NCBI RefSeq assembly: GCF_030408915.1
Contig: NZ_CP047654.1
Span: forward strand, 434,001-498,000
Direction: 5' to 3'
DNA length: 64,000 nt
Origin: Corynebacterium guangdongense
GTDB taxonomy: Bacteria; Actinomycetota; Actinomycetes; Mycobacteriales; Mycobacteriaceae
This document shows positions 8,795-16,982 of the stretch, piece by piece. Position numbers and translations under genes: made by a program. How positions within the stretch are numbered: the first letter of the stretch is position 1; each line of letters starts with the position of its first letter. The notes under the pieces are model-generated. The model did no database searches. It worked only from the letters and a program-made list of their open reading frames with translations, and was not told where the DNA came from.

Positions 8795-9274
8795 ATGAGC
8801 TCACACCCTCAGGTCGACCCGCAGCGGGCGGACCGCATCATCAAGGCCGTGCGCCGCTCGCAGCTGGCGGGCCTCATCATCGCCGTCCTCATCGTCGTGG
8901 GCCTGTTCGTCGCACTGATGAACAGGTGGGAGCCCAACGTCATCGTCCCGCTGGTGCTGCTGATCCTCGCGGCCCTGACGGTGTACCCGATCGCGTGGAT
9001 GGACACCTCCAAGCGCTGGATCGTCACCGTCCTGCTGCTGATGTCCATCCTCAGCGCGATCAGCGCCGGCCTCGGTCTCTACGGGGGGCTGGGCACCGGC
9101 TGGCCAAACACCGTGGCCATCGCCGGCCTGGTCGCCGCCGCGGCCGCCATGATTCTCTCCGCCCAGTCCCGCACCGCCCTGGCTCGCCAGGTCGCGTCCG
9201 AGGACGAACTCGAGAGGGCCGACGCCCCCGCCAAGGAGGGCGAGGAGCGTCGGGCCCGCCGGCGCGCCCGGTAG
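8795..9274 (+). CDS. Hypothetical four-helix membrane protein
   Basis: 159 residues starting MSSHPQVDPQRADRIIKAV. Four hydrophobic helices span about residues 25–45, 50–68, 75–95 and 105–122, followed by a charged C-terminal tail rich in Glu/Arg/Ala. The ATG at 8795 is chosen because TAGCCT (8782–8787) sits 7 nt upstream, the leaderless pattern seen repeatedly here; extending further upstream would run into hemY in another frame. Its stop abuts the next ATG (TAGATG). Function unknown. Confidence 0.8.
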   Translation: MSSHPQVDPQRADRIIKAVRRSQLAGLIIAVLIVVGLFVALMNRWEPNVIVPLVLLILAALTVYPIAWMDTSKRWIVTVLLLMSILSAISAGLGLYGGLGTGWPNTVAIAGLVAAAAAMILSAQSRTALARQVASEDELERADAPAKEGEERRARRRAR

Positions 9275-9727
9275 ATGGGCGCGTCACGTCGAGGCGCCGT
9301 CATCGCGGTGCTCGCGATCCTGGTGGCGGCGGTTCTCCTGCTGATTCTGCGCGCCCCCGGCATGCCCCTGGGCGGGCCACCGGTGGTGACCACGACCGTC
9401 GTGACCACCGAAGTGGCGGGCATCCCCGCGACCGTCACCGAAACCGAGGGATTCACCGCCCGCGAGGGTGTGGCCCCCTCCGCCACGGTGGTCAACGATG
9501 AACCGCCCGGCGACCTCAACTCGATCTGGACCACCGGCGACATCCCGGAGGGGGACGCGCAGCTGGTCCGGGACGAGTTCATCCGTGGCTTCGGGCACGA
9601 CGGCCGGACCGAACGCCGCATCAACGTCTACCTGCCGTCGACCGGGGGAGCGGAGACGTTCTCCTGCGCCCGCGACGTCGACGTGGTGCGCTGCGACGGG
9701 CCGGGGATGCAGGTGTTCATCGCCTGA
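9275..9727 (+). CDS. Hypothetical membrane-anchored extracytoplasmic protein
   Basis: 150 residues. One N-terminal transmembrane anchor or signal (residues about 7–25, AVIAVLAILVAAVLLLIL) is followed by a Thr/Val-rich linker (VVTTTVVTTEV) and an exported domain ending with two Cys (FSCARDVDVVRC) that could form a disulfide. Translation begins directly after the preceding stop, so the pair is likely co-expressed. No known domain is recognised. Confidence 0.75.
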   Translation: MGASRRGAVIAVLAILVAAVLLLILRAPGMPLGGPPVVTTTVVTTEVAGIPATVTETEGFTAREGVAPSATVVNDEPPGDLNSIWTTGDIPEGDAQLVRDEFIRGFGHDGRTERRINVYLPSTGGAETFSCARDVDVVRCDGPGMQVFIA

Positions 9728-9735
9728 GCCGCCTG

Positions 9736-9752
9736 AGCCGCCTGAGGCGGCT
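9736..9752. terminator. Palindrome between convergent genes
   Basis: AGCCGCCTGAGGCGGCT is a 7-bp-stem perfect hairpin with a TGA loop. It lies between a plus-strand gene ending at 9727 and a minus-strand gene whose stop codon overlaps its edge. There is no U-tract, so termination in either direction is only plausible. The preceding bases repeat GCCTGAGCC. Confidence 0.4.
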
Positions 9753-10605
9753 AGGCCTCACCGCGGTAGACCACCGCCGCCGAGAAGTCGTGCTCGCCGC
9801 GCCCCGCCTCCTGCTGCGCACGCAGGGAGGCGAGGGCGGCGGCCACGCCGGGCAGCTCCTCCTCGGCGGTGTCGAGCATCAGCCCCGCGTCCTTGGCAAT
9901 GGCGTCGACGGTGAAATCGCCCGGGGAGGTCGAGCGCTCCCCGAGAATGAACGGGGTCTTCATGTTCTTCATGAACTCCAGGCCGGTCCAGTCGAGCATG
10001 TCGAGGACCTCCGCCTCAGCCACGCCCTCCGCCGCACCCAGGTGCAGCGCTTCGGTCACGCCCTGGACGGTCACGGCGAGGGCGAGGTTGGCCAGCAGCT
10101 TGCCGGTCGCGGCCTTGGCGGCGGTGTCGACCTGTTTGAGGCGGTCGGGGTTCTTGGCGGTCCAGGGGGTGACGACGTCGGCGACGAGCTGGCGCCGGGT
10201 CGCGTCGGGGGATCCGACGTAGACGCCGAGGCCGCCGGCGCGGGCCGGGCCCAGCGTGCCGACGACCGGGATGTGGACGAAGCCGTCGACGGCGGCGGCG
10301 AACTCCCGGGCGTCGTCGGGCGAGATGGTGGTGGAGTCCGCCCAGGTCACGCCCTCGGGGATGAGTCCCGGTTCGACGACGGTCTCGCGGACGGCCTCCG
10401 GGCCGAACAGTGAGGTGATCACCAGGTCGGCGTCGGCGACCGCGGCGGCCGGGGTGTCGGCGACGGTGGCGCCGGCGTCGGCAAGCGGGACGGTCTTGTC
10501 CTTCGAACGGTTCCAGACGGTCAGGTCGTGGCCGGCGATGAGATGGAGGGCGAGTTCCGTGCCCATGCGGCCGAGGCCCAGGAATGCAATCTTCATGCCG
10601 TCCAT
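9751..10605 (-). CDS. NAD(P)-dependent 3-hydroxyisobutyrate dehydrogenase-like oxidoreductase
   Basis: 284 residues of the beta-hydroxyacid dehydrogenase family. The N-terminal Rossmann motif is [18 protein letters not shown], and the catalytic-lysine region is [16 protein letters not shown]. The substrate cannot be told (3-hydroxyisobutyrate, tartronate semialdehyde or an imine). Start choice: ATG at 10605 (MDGMKIAF) or 10596 (MKIAF); the second begins exactly at the conserved fold. It is divergent from hemL. Confidence 0.85.
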   Translation of the reverse strand: MDGMKIAFLGLGRMGTELALHLIAGHDLTVWNRSKDKTVPLADAGATVADTPAAAVADADLVITSLFGPEAVRETVVEPGLIPEGVTWADSTTISPDDAREFAAAVDGFVHIPVVGTLGPARAGGLGVYVGSPDATRRQLVADVVTPWTAKNPDRLKQVDTAAKAATGKLLANLALAVTVQGVTEALHLGAAEGVAEAEVLDMLDWTGLEFMKNMKTPFILGERSTSPGDFTVDAIAKDAGLMLDTAEEELPGVAAALASLRAQQEAGRGEHDFSAAVVYRGEA

Positions 10606-10698
10606 GGTGGACCAACGGATCGGAAGTCGCCAGAAGTGATTGCCCCCGCCATATCAACCGTATGGATTACCCCGGATTCATTACCTACAATGTTCCGC

Positions 10699-12033
10699 AT
10701 GACTGAGCAGACCCCCAGGCAGACCCCGACGTCCCAGAACACCGCGCGTTCCGCTGAACTTCATGAGCGCGCCCGTGCCGTCATCCCTGGCGGCGTCAAC
10801 TCCCCGGTCCGCGCGTTCGGGTCGGTCGGCGGGCAGGCCCGCTTCATCGAGTCCGCGCAGGGCTCGAAGCTTCACGACGTCGACGGCAACACCTACGTCG
10901 ACCTGGTGAACTCCTGGGGCCCGATGATCAACGGCAACGCGCGGGCGGAGATCCGCGACGCGGTGCACGCGGCGATCGACAAGGGCTTGTCCTTCGGGGC
11001 GCCGACCGAGGCGGAGATCGACCTGGCCCAGGCCATCATCGACCGCACCTCCGTCGAACAGGTCCGACTGGTCAACTCCGGCACCGAGGCGACCATGTCC
11101 GCGGTGCGCCTGGCCCGCGGCTTCACCGGCCGTTCGAAGATCCTCAAGTTCGACGGCTGCTACCACGGCCACGTCGACTCCCTGCTCGCCTCAGCCGGCT
11201 CGGGCGTGGCCACCTTCGCCCTCCCGGACTCCCCGGGCGTGACCGGCGCCTCGGCGGCCGACACCATCGTCGTCCCCTACAACGACCTGGTCGCCGTGAG
11301 GCAGGCCTTCGCCGAGCATCCGGGGGAGATCGCCGCGATCATCTCCGAGGCCGCCGCCGGCAACATGGGCACCGTCGCCCCGGCCGAGGGCTTCAACGCC
11401 GCGCTCAAGGAGATCGCCCACGCCGACGGGGCGCTGCTCATCCTCGACGAGGTCATGACCGGTTTCCGCACGTCCTACCAGGGCTGGTACGGGGTCGACG
11501 GCGTCGCCGCCGACCTCACCACCTTCGGCAAGGTCGTCTCCGGTGGCCTGCCGGCGGCGGCCTTCGGCGGCCGCGCCGACATCATGGACCACCTCGCCCC
11601 CAACGGCCCCGTGTACCAGGCGGGCACGCTCTCCGGAAACCCGGTCGCCATGGCCGCGGGGCTGGCGTCGCTGACGCTGGCCGACGAGGACATCTACCCG
11701 GTACTGCAGGCCAACGCCGACCGGCTCACCGGCCTGATCTCCGAGGCGCTGACGAAGGAGGGCGTCGCGCACCACATCCAGCGCGCCTCCTCGATGTTCT
11801 CCGTCCGCTTCGCCGAGGGCGCCGGACATGACTTCGCCGACATGAAGGCCGCCGACACCTGGCGCTACGCCCCGTTCTTCCACGCGCTGCTCGACAGCGG
11901 CGTCTACCCGCCGGCGAGCGCGTTCGAGACCTGGTTTGTCTCCACCGCGCTGACGGACGATGATTTCGAACTGATCGAGCGCGCGCTGGCCCCGGCCGCA
12001 CGTGCAGCCGCGGCAGCCACCTCGGGCCAGTAA
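10699..12033 (+). CDS. hemL: Glutamate-1-semialdehyde 2,1-aminomutase
   Basis: 444 residues. A PLP enzyme that converts glutamate-1-semialdehyde into 5-aminolevulinate, the first committed haem precursor in the C5 pathway. Signatures: [38 protein letters not shown] and the PLP-lysine segment [18 protein letters not shown]. The start at 10699 is preceded by TACAAT (10686–10691) with 7 nt between, giving a leaderless mRNA. The ATG at 10690 lies partly inside that -10 element and is unlikely to be used. Confidence 0.96.
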   Translation: MTEQTPRQTPTSQNTARSAELHERARAVIPGGVNSPVRAFGSVGGQARFIESAQGSKLHDVDGNTYVDLVNSWGPMINGNARAEIRDAVHAAIDKGLSFGAPTEAEIDLAQAIIDRTSVEQVRLVNSGTEATMSAVRLARGFTGRSKILKFDGCYHGHVDSLLASAGSGVATFALPDSPGVTGASAADTIVVPYNDLVAVRQAFAEHPGEIAAIISEAAAGNMGTVAPAEGFNAALKEIAHADGALLILDEVMTGFRTSYQGWYGVDGVAADLTTFGKVVSGGLPAAAFGGRADIMDHLAPNGPVYQAGTLSGNPVAMAAGLASLTLADEDIYPVLQANADRLTGLISEALTKEGVAHHIQRASSMFSVRFAEGAGHDFADMKAADTWRYAPFFHALLDSGVYPPASAFETWFVSTALTDDDFELIERALAPAARAAAAATSGQ

Positions 12034-12053
12034 TCAGATAGGACACCACAGTC

Positions 12054-12662
12054 TTGAGCACCACCATCGTTCACCTTGTCCGGCACGGTGAGGTCCACAA
12101 CCCAGGCCAGATCCTCTACGGCCGGCTCCCGGAGTACCATCTCTCCTCCCGCGGCCGCAGCCAGGCCGCCCGCACCGCCGCGGCCTTCACCGGCCACGAC
12201 GTCACCTACTTGGCGGCCAGCCCCCTGACCCGCGCCCAGGAGACGGCCGAACCCTTCGCCGAGGTCACCGGGCTGCAGGTGGAGACCGACGAGGATCTCA
12301 TCGAGTCCTGGAACCACTACGAGGGCCTGCGCACCAAGGGCTGGCGTTCCCAGCTGTGGAACCCGATCCGGTGGCAGCTGATGACCAACCCCAACCTGCC
12401 GAGCTGGGGCGAGCCCTACGAGGAGATCCTCGCCCGCATGCGCGACGCCATCGCCCGCGCCCGCGCCCAGGCGGAGGGCCACGAAGCGATCCTGGTCAGC
12501 CACCAGCTGCCGATCGTCATCGTCCAGCGCGCGGTCCGTGAGATGCGGCTGCCGCACAGCCCGCTGGATCGCCAGTGCGACCTGGCCAGCGTCAGTTCGC
12601 TGATCTTCCAGGACGACACCCTCACGGAGATCAAGTACTCCGAGCCCGCGAAGGATCTTTAA
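12054..12662 (+). CDS. Histidine phosphatase family protein (phosphoglycerate-mutase-like)
   Basis: 202 residues with the RHG catalytic motif near the N-terminus (IVHLVRHGEVHNPGQILYGRLPEYHLSSRGRSQAA) and the second His region SHQLPIVI. The gene begins with TTG 20 bp after hemL and leads into the cytochrome c maturation genes, the same order seen in C. glutamicum and mycobacteria. The physiological substrate is unknown. Confidence 0.88.
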   Translation: MSTTIVHLVRHGEVHNPGQILYGRLPEYHLSSRGRSQAARTAAAFTGHDVTYLAASPLTRAQETAEPFAEVTGLQVETDEDLIESWNHYEGLRTKGWRSQLWNPIRWQLMTNPNLPSWGEPYEEILARMRDAIARARAQAEGHEAILVSHQLPIVIVQRAVREMRLPHSPLDRQCDLASVSSLIFQDDTLTEIKYSEPAKDL

Positions 12663-12665
12663 GAG

Positions 12666-13274
12666 ATGCAGCTGAATCGCCGTAGCTTTCTCGGGCTGAC
12701 GCTGGCGGGCTCGGCCACCTTCCTGGCCGCTTGCGCGCAGGAGGAGGGCGCTTCCCAGAACGCCGTGGCCGTGGGCGGCACCTTCCAGTTCCACTCGCCC
12801 GGCGGTGAGACGATCATCCGCTACGAGGAGTCGGAGCGGCAGCCGGTCGGCAACTTCGGCGGGCCCTCGCTGATGGACCAGACGCAGGAGATCCAACTCT
12901 CCGATTTCGCCGGCCAGGTCGTGGTCCTCAACGCCTGGGGACAGTGGTGCGCCCCCTGTCGCGCCGAGGTCGACGACCTGCAGCTGGCGCACGAGGAACT
13001 GCAGAAGCAGGGCGGCACGGTGCTGGGCATCAACGTCCGCGACTACCAGCCGGAGATCGCCCAGGACTTCAAGACCGACAACGGCGTGACCTACCCCTCG
13101 GTCTACGATCCGCCCTTCAAGTCCGCCCTCGCGCTGGGCGGTGTGCCGACCTCGGTCATCCCCACCACCATCGTGCTGGATCGCCAGCACCGTCCGGCCA
13201 CCGTTTTCCTCCAGGCCGTGACCTTCGACGAGATCATGGACGCGGTCCGCCCCGTCCTTGAGGAACAGGCTTAA
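12666..13274 (+). CDS. TlpA/ResA-like thiol-disulfide oxidoreductase lipoprotein for cytochrome c maturation
   Basis: 202 residues. The N-terminal signal is LNRRSFLGLTLAGSATFLAAC with a lipobox LAAC (Cys23); the paired Arg resembles a Tat motif, so export could be Tat or Sec. The thioredoxin domain has the active site WCAPC (Cys95, Cys98). It most likely keeps apocytochrome c CXXCH cysteines reduced outside the membrane, taking electrons from CcdA encoded next. It starts 3 nt after the previous stop. Confidence 0.9.
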   Translation: MQLNRRSFLGLTLAGSATFLAACAQEEGASQNAVAVGGTFQFHSPGGETIIRYEESERQPVGNFGGPSLMDQTQEIQLSDFAGQVVVLNAWGQWCAPCRAEVDDLQLAHEELQKQGGTVLGINVRDYQPEIAQDFKTDNGVTYPSVYDPPFKSALALGGVPTSVIPTTIVLDRQHRPATVFLQAVTFDEIMDAVRPVLEEQA

Positions 13275-13276
13275 GC

Positions 13277-14092
13277 GTGGACACCCTCCTTCTGGCCCAG
13301 TCGGACGTCGGCGGGGCTTTCGCTGACGCGGCCGTGTCCGGGCCGCTGCTCATCGGCATTCTCGCGGCGGCGCTGGCCGGCCTCGTCTCCTTCGCGTCGC
13401 CCTGCGTCGTGCCGCTGGTGCCGGGCTACATGTCCTACCTGACCGGCATCGTCGGCGGGGAGATGGCCATGGACAAGGAACACGGCGTGGTCGTGGCCAG
13501 GAAACGCCAGTGGGCCGTCGTCGGCGCCGCGGGCCTGTTCATCCTCGGCTTCACCGTCGTCTTCGTCCTGCTGACGGTCACCGCCTTCGGATTCATCAGC
13601 ATGTTGTCCCTGAACACGGGCACCCTGATGCGTCTGGGTGGCGTCGTCACCATCATCATGGGCCTGGTGTTCATCGGGATGGTCCCGGCGCTGCAGCGCG
13701 ACACTCGCCTGCAGCCGAAGAAGTGGACCTCCTGGCTGGGCGCCCCGCTGCTCGGCGGCGTCTTCGCCCTCGGCTGGACGCCGTGCCTCGGCCCCACCCT
13801 GGCGGCGATCATCTCGGTCTCCGCCGGCACCGAGGGCATGACCGCCGTCCGCGGCGTCATCCTCATCATCGGCTACTGCCTGGGCCTGGGCCTGCCGTTC
13901 CTGCTGGTGGCCATGGGCGCGAACTGGGCGATGACCTCCATCGGCTTCCTGCGGCGTCACTCCCGCACGATCCAGATCCTCGGCGGCGTCGCCATGATCG
14001 TCGTGGGCGTGCTGCTGCTGTCGGGCGCCTGGAACTACTTCATCGGCTGGGCCCGCATGCTGACGGTCGATTTCGGCACCACAATCATCTAG
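13277..14092 (+). CDS. ccdA: Cytochrome c biogenesis protein CcdA (thiol electron transporter)
   Basis: 271 residues, about six transmembrane helices. Two redox cysteines lie in the conserved settings FASPCVVPLVPGYMSYL (helix 1) and GWTPCLGPTLAAI (helix 4). It moves reducing equivalents from cytosolic thioredoxin to the extracytoplasmic lipoprotein encoded just upstream. GTG start 2 nt after the preceding stop. Sometimes called ccsA in corynebacteria. Confidence 0.93.
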   Translation: MDTLLLAQSDVGGAFADAAVSGPLLIGILAAALAGLVSFASPCVVPLVPGYMSYLTGIVGGEMAMDKEHGVVVARKRQWAVVGAAGLFILGFTVVFVLLTVTAFGFISMLSLNTGTLMRLGGVVTIIMGLVFIGMVPALQRDTRLQPKKWTSWLGAPLLGGVFALGWTPCLGPTLAAIISVSAGTEGMTAVRGVILIIGYCLGLGLPFLLVAMGANWAMTSIGFLRRHSRTIQILGGVAMIVVGVLLLSGAWNYFIGWARMLTVDFGTTII

Positions 14093-14114
14093 CGACGTTC
14101 GGAGAACTACCCAC

Positions 14115-15779
14115 GTGAAGACCGTCACCTCCCTGCTCAAGAAATCGTGGCACTGGCTGACCAGCATGCGCACCGCCCTGGCGCTGCTGTTCCTGCTGGC
14201 GCTGGCGGCCATCCCGGGGGCGCTGCTGCCGCAGCGCAGTCTCAACGAGACGAACGTCAACGACTATCTCGCCAACAACGGCCGACTGGCGGAGATCTAC
14301 GACAAGCTCATGCTTTTCGACGTCTTCCAGTCGCCCTGGTTCGTCGCCATCTTCGTCCTGCTGATCATCTCGCTGATCGGCTGCATCATCCCGCGCTCCG
14401 TCGACCACTGGAAGGCGTACCGCACCCCGCCGACGAAGGCCCCGAAGTACCTGCACCGCCTGCCCCTGCACATGGAGGGGACCGTCGAGCACTCCTTCGC
14501 CGAGGTCCGTGCCACCACCCTGGGCCAGCTCAAGCGCTGGCACGTCAAGGAGACGAGCGCGGCGGAGGACCGCGCGGGCGTCTACTCCATCTCCGCGGAG
14601 CGCGGTTACGGCCGTGAGCTGGCGAACCTCATCTTCCACCTGGCCCTGGTGGCGATGATGCTGACCATGGTCGCCGGCCGCATCGTCTACTACGAGGGCC
14701 ACACGATCGTGGTCACCGAGTCCCAGGCGGAGTCCGCGTTGCCGGTCAACCAGTCGAAGGAGTTCTGCAACACCTCCACGTCGAACTTCGACTCCTTCCG
14801 CGCCGGCGCGCTCTTCGATGGCACCGGCCTGACCCCGTTCTGCTTCGTCGCGCACAACTTCTACGCCGACTACCTGGCGAATGGCCAGGCCGAGATGTTC
14901 ACCTCCGACATCTCCTACGCGCTGGGCGAGGACGTCACGAGCGATCCGGAGACCTGGACGGACTACCAGCTGCAGGTCAACCACCCGCTGCGCATCGCCG
15001 GCGACCGCGTCTACCTCCAGGGCCACGGTTTCGCCCCGCAGTTCACCGTCACCTGGCCGGACGGCGAGTCCCGGACCCAGATGCTGCAGTGGCAGCCGAC
15101 CGACCCGACCTTCTTCCTCTCCTCTGGCGTCATGCGCTTTGATCCGCCGGCCGGCATGTACCCGGACCTCTACGAGCGTCGCCAGAACCAGATCGCCATC
15201 CAGGGGTTGTTCGCGCCGACGGCCGAGTGGGCCGGTGACAACGGTGAGCTGCTGCAGTCCGGTTACCCCGCGATGCGGGACCCGGCCGTGGCCATCGACG
15301 TCTACCGCGGCGACGCGGGCCTGGACACCGGCCGCGGCCAGTCCATCTTCGAGCTCGACCCCTCACTCATCCACTCCGGCCAGCTGCAGCGCATCGAGCG
15401 CGTCAACCTGGAGAAGGGGGAGTCCGTCACGCTCGACGACGGCACGACCGTCACCTTTGACGGGGCCGCGGAGTTCGCGAACTACCAGATCTCCCACGAC
15501 CCCTTCCAGAACTGGGTGCTCGTCTCCACGCTGGTGATGCTCGGATCCCTGGTGGGTTCCCTGGTGATCAAGCGCCGCCGCATCTTCATCCGCCTCGAGC
15601 AGCTCGCCGACGGGACCACCCGCGTCGAGCTCGGTGGCCTCGCCCGCACCGACCGCGCCGGCTGGGGCCCGGAGTTCGACAGGATCGCCCGCGGCATCCT
15701 CGAGCTGCCCGACGCCGACGAGGTCGAGGAGGACGGGCTCGTCGACGACGACATCATCAACGTGGGGGTCTCCCGCTAG
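14115..15779 (+). CDS. resB: ResB-family cytochrome c biogenesis protein
   Basis: 554 residues. N-terminal helices near residues 15–35 and 75–95 and a helix near 175–195 are followed by a large extracytoplasmic domain (about 200–470) and a final helix (about 475–495). The start of the protein, SMRTALALLFLLALAAIPGALLPQRS, is typical of ResB/Ccs1. Together with the CcsB/CcsA-type protein encoded downstream it forms the System II haem export and attachment complex. GTG start. Confidence 0.93.
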   Translation: MKTVTSLLKKSWHWLTSMRTALALLFLLALAAIPGALLPQRSLNETNVNDYLANNGRLAEIYDKLMLFDVFQSPWFVAIFVLLIISLIGCIIPRSVDHWKAYRTPPTKAPKYLHRLPLHMEGTVEHSFAEVRATTLGQLKRWHVKETSAAEDRAGVYSISAERGYGRELANLIFHLALVAMMLTMVAGRIVYYEGHTIVVTESQAESALPVNQSKEFCNTSTSNFDSFRAGALFDGTGLTPFCFVAHNFYADYLANGQAEMFTSDISYALGEDVTSDPETWTDYQLQVNHPLRIAGDRVYLQGHGFAPQFTVTWPDGESRTQMLQWQPTDPTFFLSSGVMRFDPPAGMYPDLYERRQNQIAIQGLFAPTAEWAGDNGELLQSGYPAMRDPAVAIDVYRGDAGLDTGRGQSIFELDPSLIHSGQLQRIERVNLEKGESVTLDDGTTVTFDGAAEFANYQISHDPFQNWVLVSTLVMLGSLVGSLVIKRRRIFIRLEQLADGTTRVELGGLARTDRAGWGPEFDRIARGILELPDADEVEEDGLVDDDIINVGVSR

Positions 15780-15859
15780 ACCCGGCTATTGCCCAACCTC
15801 CCGGGGAGGGGGTAGCGTCACGGAACGAATCATCCTTAAGAACGAGGACCTAGTCATTC

Positions 15860-16906
15860 ATGTTGCCTGTTAACCAGACCCTTTCGAACTACTCCGACAT
15901 CGCGTTCCAGTCGGCGTTCGTCATCTACGTGGTGGCGCTGTTCGTGTCGCTGTTCTTCTACGGGAAGATGCAGGGCATCATCGACGCCCGCCGCGAGCGC
16001 GCCACCCGCCCCGCGGAGGCCTCCGTCGCGCAGCGGGTCGCCGTCGGTGACGCGGGCTCGACGCTGGTCGACGACGGCGTTCCGGCGTCGGCAAGCGACG
16101 CCAACGACGAGCAGCTCAGCGACGGCGAGCTGGCCGGGCGGGAGGCCCGCGCCGACAAACTTTCCGGCATGACGCAGGCCCTGGTCTGGGTCGGCATCCT
16201 CCTGCACGCCACCTCCTGGGTGCTGCGCGGCGTGGCGACCGAGCGCTTCCCGCTCGGCAACCTCTACGAGTACATGCTCGGCATCTCCCTGGGCGTCATG
16301 ATCGCCGCCGCCGTCGCGCTGCAGCGCCGGTCCTGGCGTTCGCTGTGGCCGTGGGTGCTGACCCCGATGCTCGCCCTGATGTTCTACGGCGGCACCGAAC
16401 TCTACGCAGAGTCCGCCCCGGTCGTCCCGGCGCTGCAGTCCAACTGGCTGCCCATCCACGTCAGCACCGTCGCGATCGGCGCCTCCATCGGCATCGTCTC
16501 CGGCGTTGCGTCGCTGCTCTACCTGCTGCGCATCTGGCAGGCCCCCGGCCAGGAGAAGGGGTTCTTCGGGGCGCTGGCCAAACCGCTGCCGACCGCCAAG
16601 AAGCTCGACGCGCTGGCCTACCGCGCCGCGATCGTCACGCTGCCCACCTTCGGCGTGGGCATCCTGCTCGGCGCCATCTGGGCCGAGGCCGCCTGGGGCC
16701 GATTCTGGGGCTGGGACCCCAAGGAGACCGTCTCCCTGATCACCTGGATCCTCTACGCCGCCTACCTCCACGCCCGTGCGACGGCCGGCTGGAAGAACTG
16801 GAAGGCGGCGCTGATCAACATCGTCGGCCTGGCTTCGATGATCTTCAACCTCTTCTTCATCAACCTGGTCGTGTCCGGCCTGCACTCCTACGCCGGACTG
16901 AACTGA
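15860..16906 (+). CDS. ccsB: System II cytochrome c biogenesis haem-handling protein (CcsA/ResC type, named CcsB in actinobacteria)
   Basis: 348 residues with multiple helices. The haem-binding tryptophan-rich WWD segment is AAWGRFWGWDPKETVSLITW, followed by conserved His residues in YLHARATAGW and GLHSYAG. It presents haem on the outer face for attachment to apocytochromes in complex with ResB. It has an 80-bp gap from resB. A stem-loop at 16918–16957 probably ends the operon. Confidence 0.93.
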   Translation: MLPVNQTLSNYSDIAFQSAFVIYVVALFVSLFFYGKMQGIIDARRERATRPAEASVAQRVAVGDAGSTLVDDGVPASASDANDEQLSDGELAGREARADKLSGMTQALVWVGILLHATSWVLRGVATERFPLGNLYEYMLGISLGVMIAAAVALQRRSWRSLWPWVLTPMLALMFYGGTELYAESAPVVPALQSNWLPIHVSTVAIGASIGIVSGVASLLYLLRIWQAPGQEKGFFGALAKPLPTAKKLDALAYRAAIVTLPTFGVGILLGAIWAEAAWGRFWGWDPKETVSLITWILYAAYLHARATAGWKNWKAALINIVGLASMIFNLFFINLVVSGLHSYAGLN

Positions 16907-16917
16907 CGCACCCCACC

Positions 16918-16957
16918 GGAGGCGCACCGCGGTGGTCACCCGCCATGGTGCGCCTCC
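16918..16957. terminator. Stem-loop between convergent ccsB and GH65 genes
   Basis: GGAGGCGCACC (16918–16928) pairs perfectly with GGTGCGCCTCC (16947–16957), an 11-bp stem with an 18-nt loop. There is no U-run on either side, so it would be an atypical bidirectional terminator. Confidence 0.5.
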
Positions 16958-16982
16958 GCTGCGTTTCCGGGGAGTTCCCGGC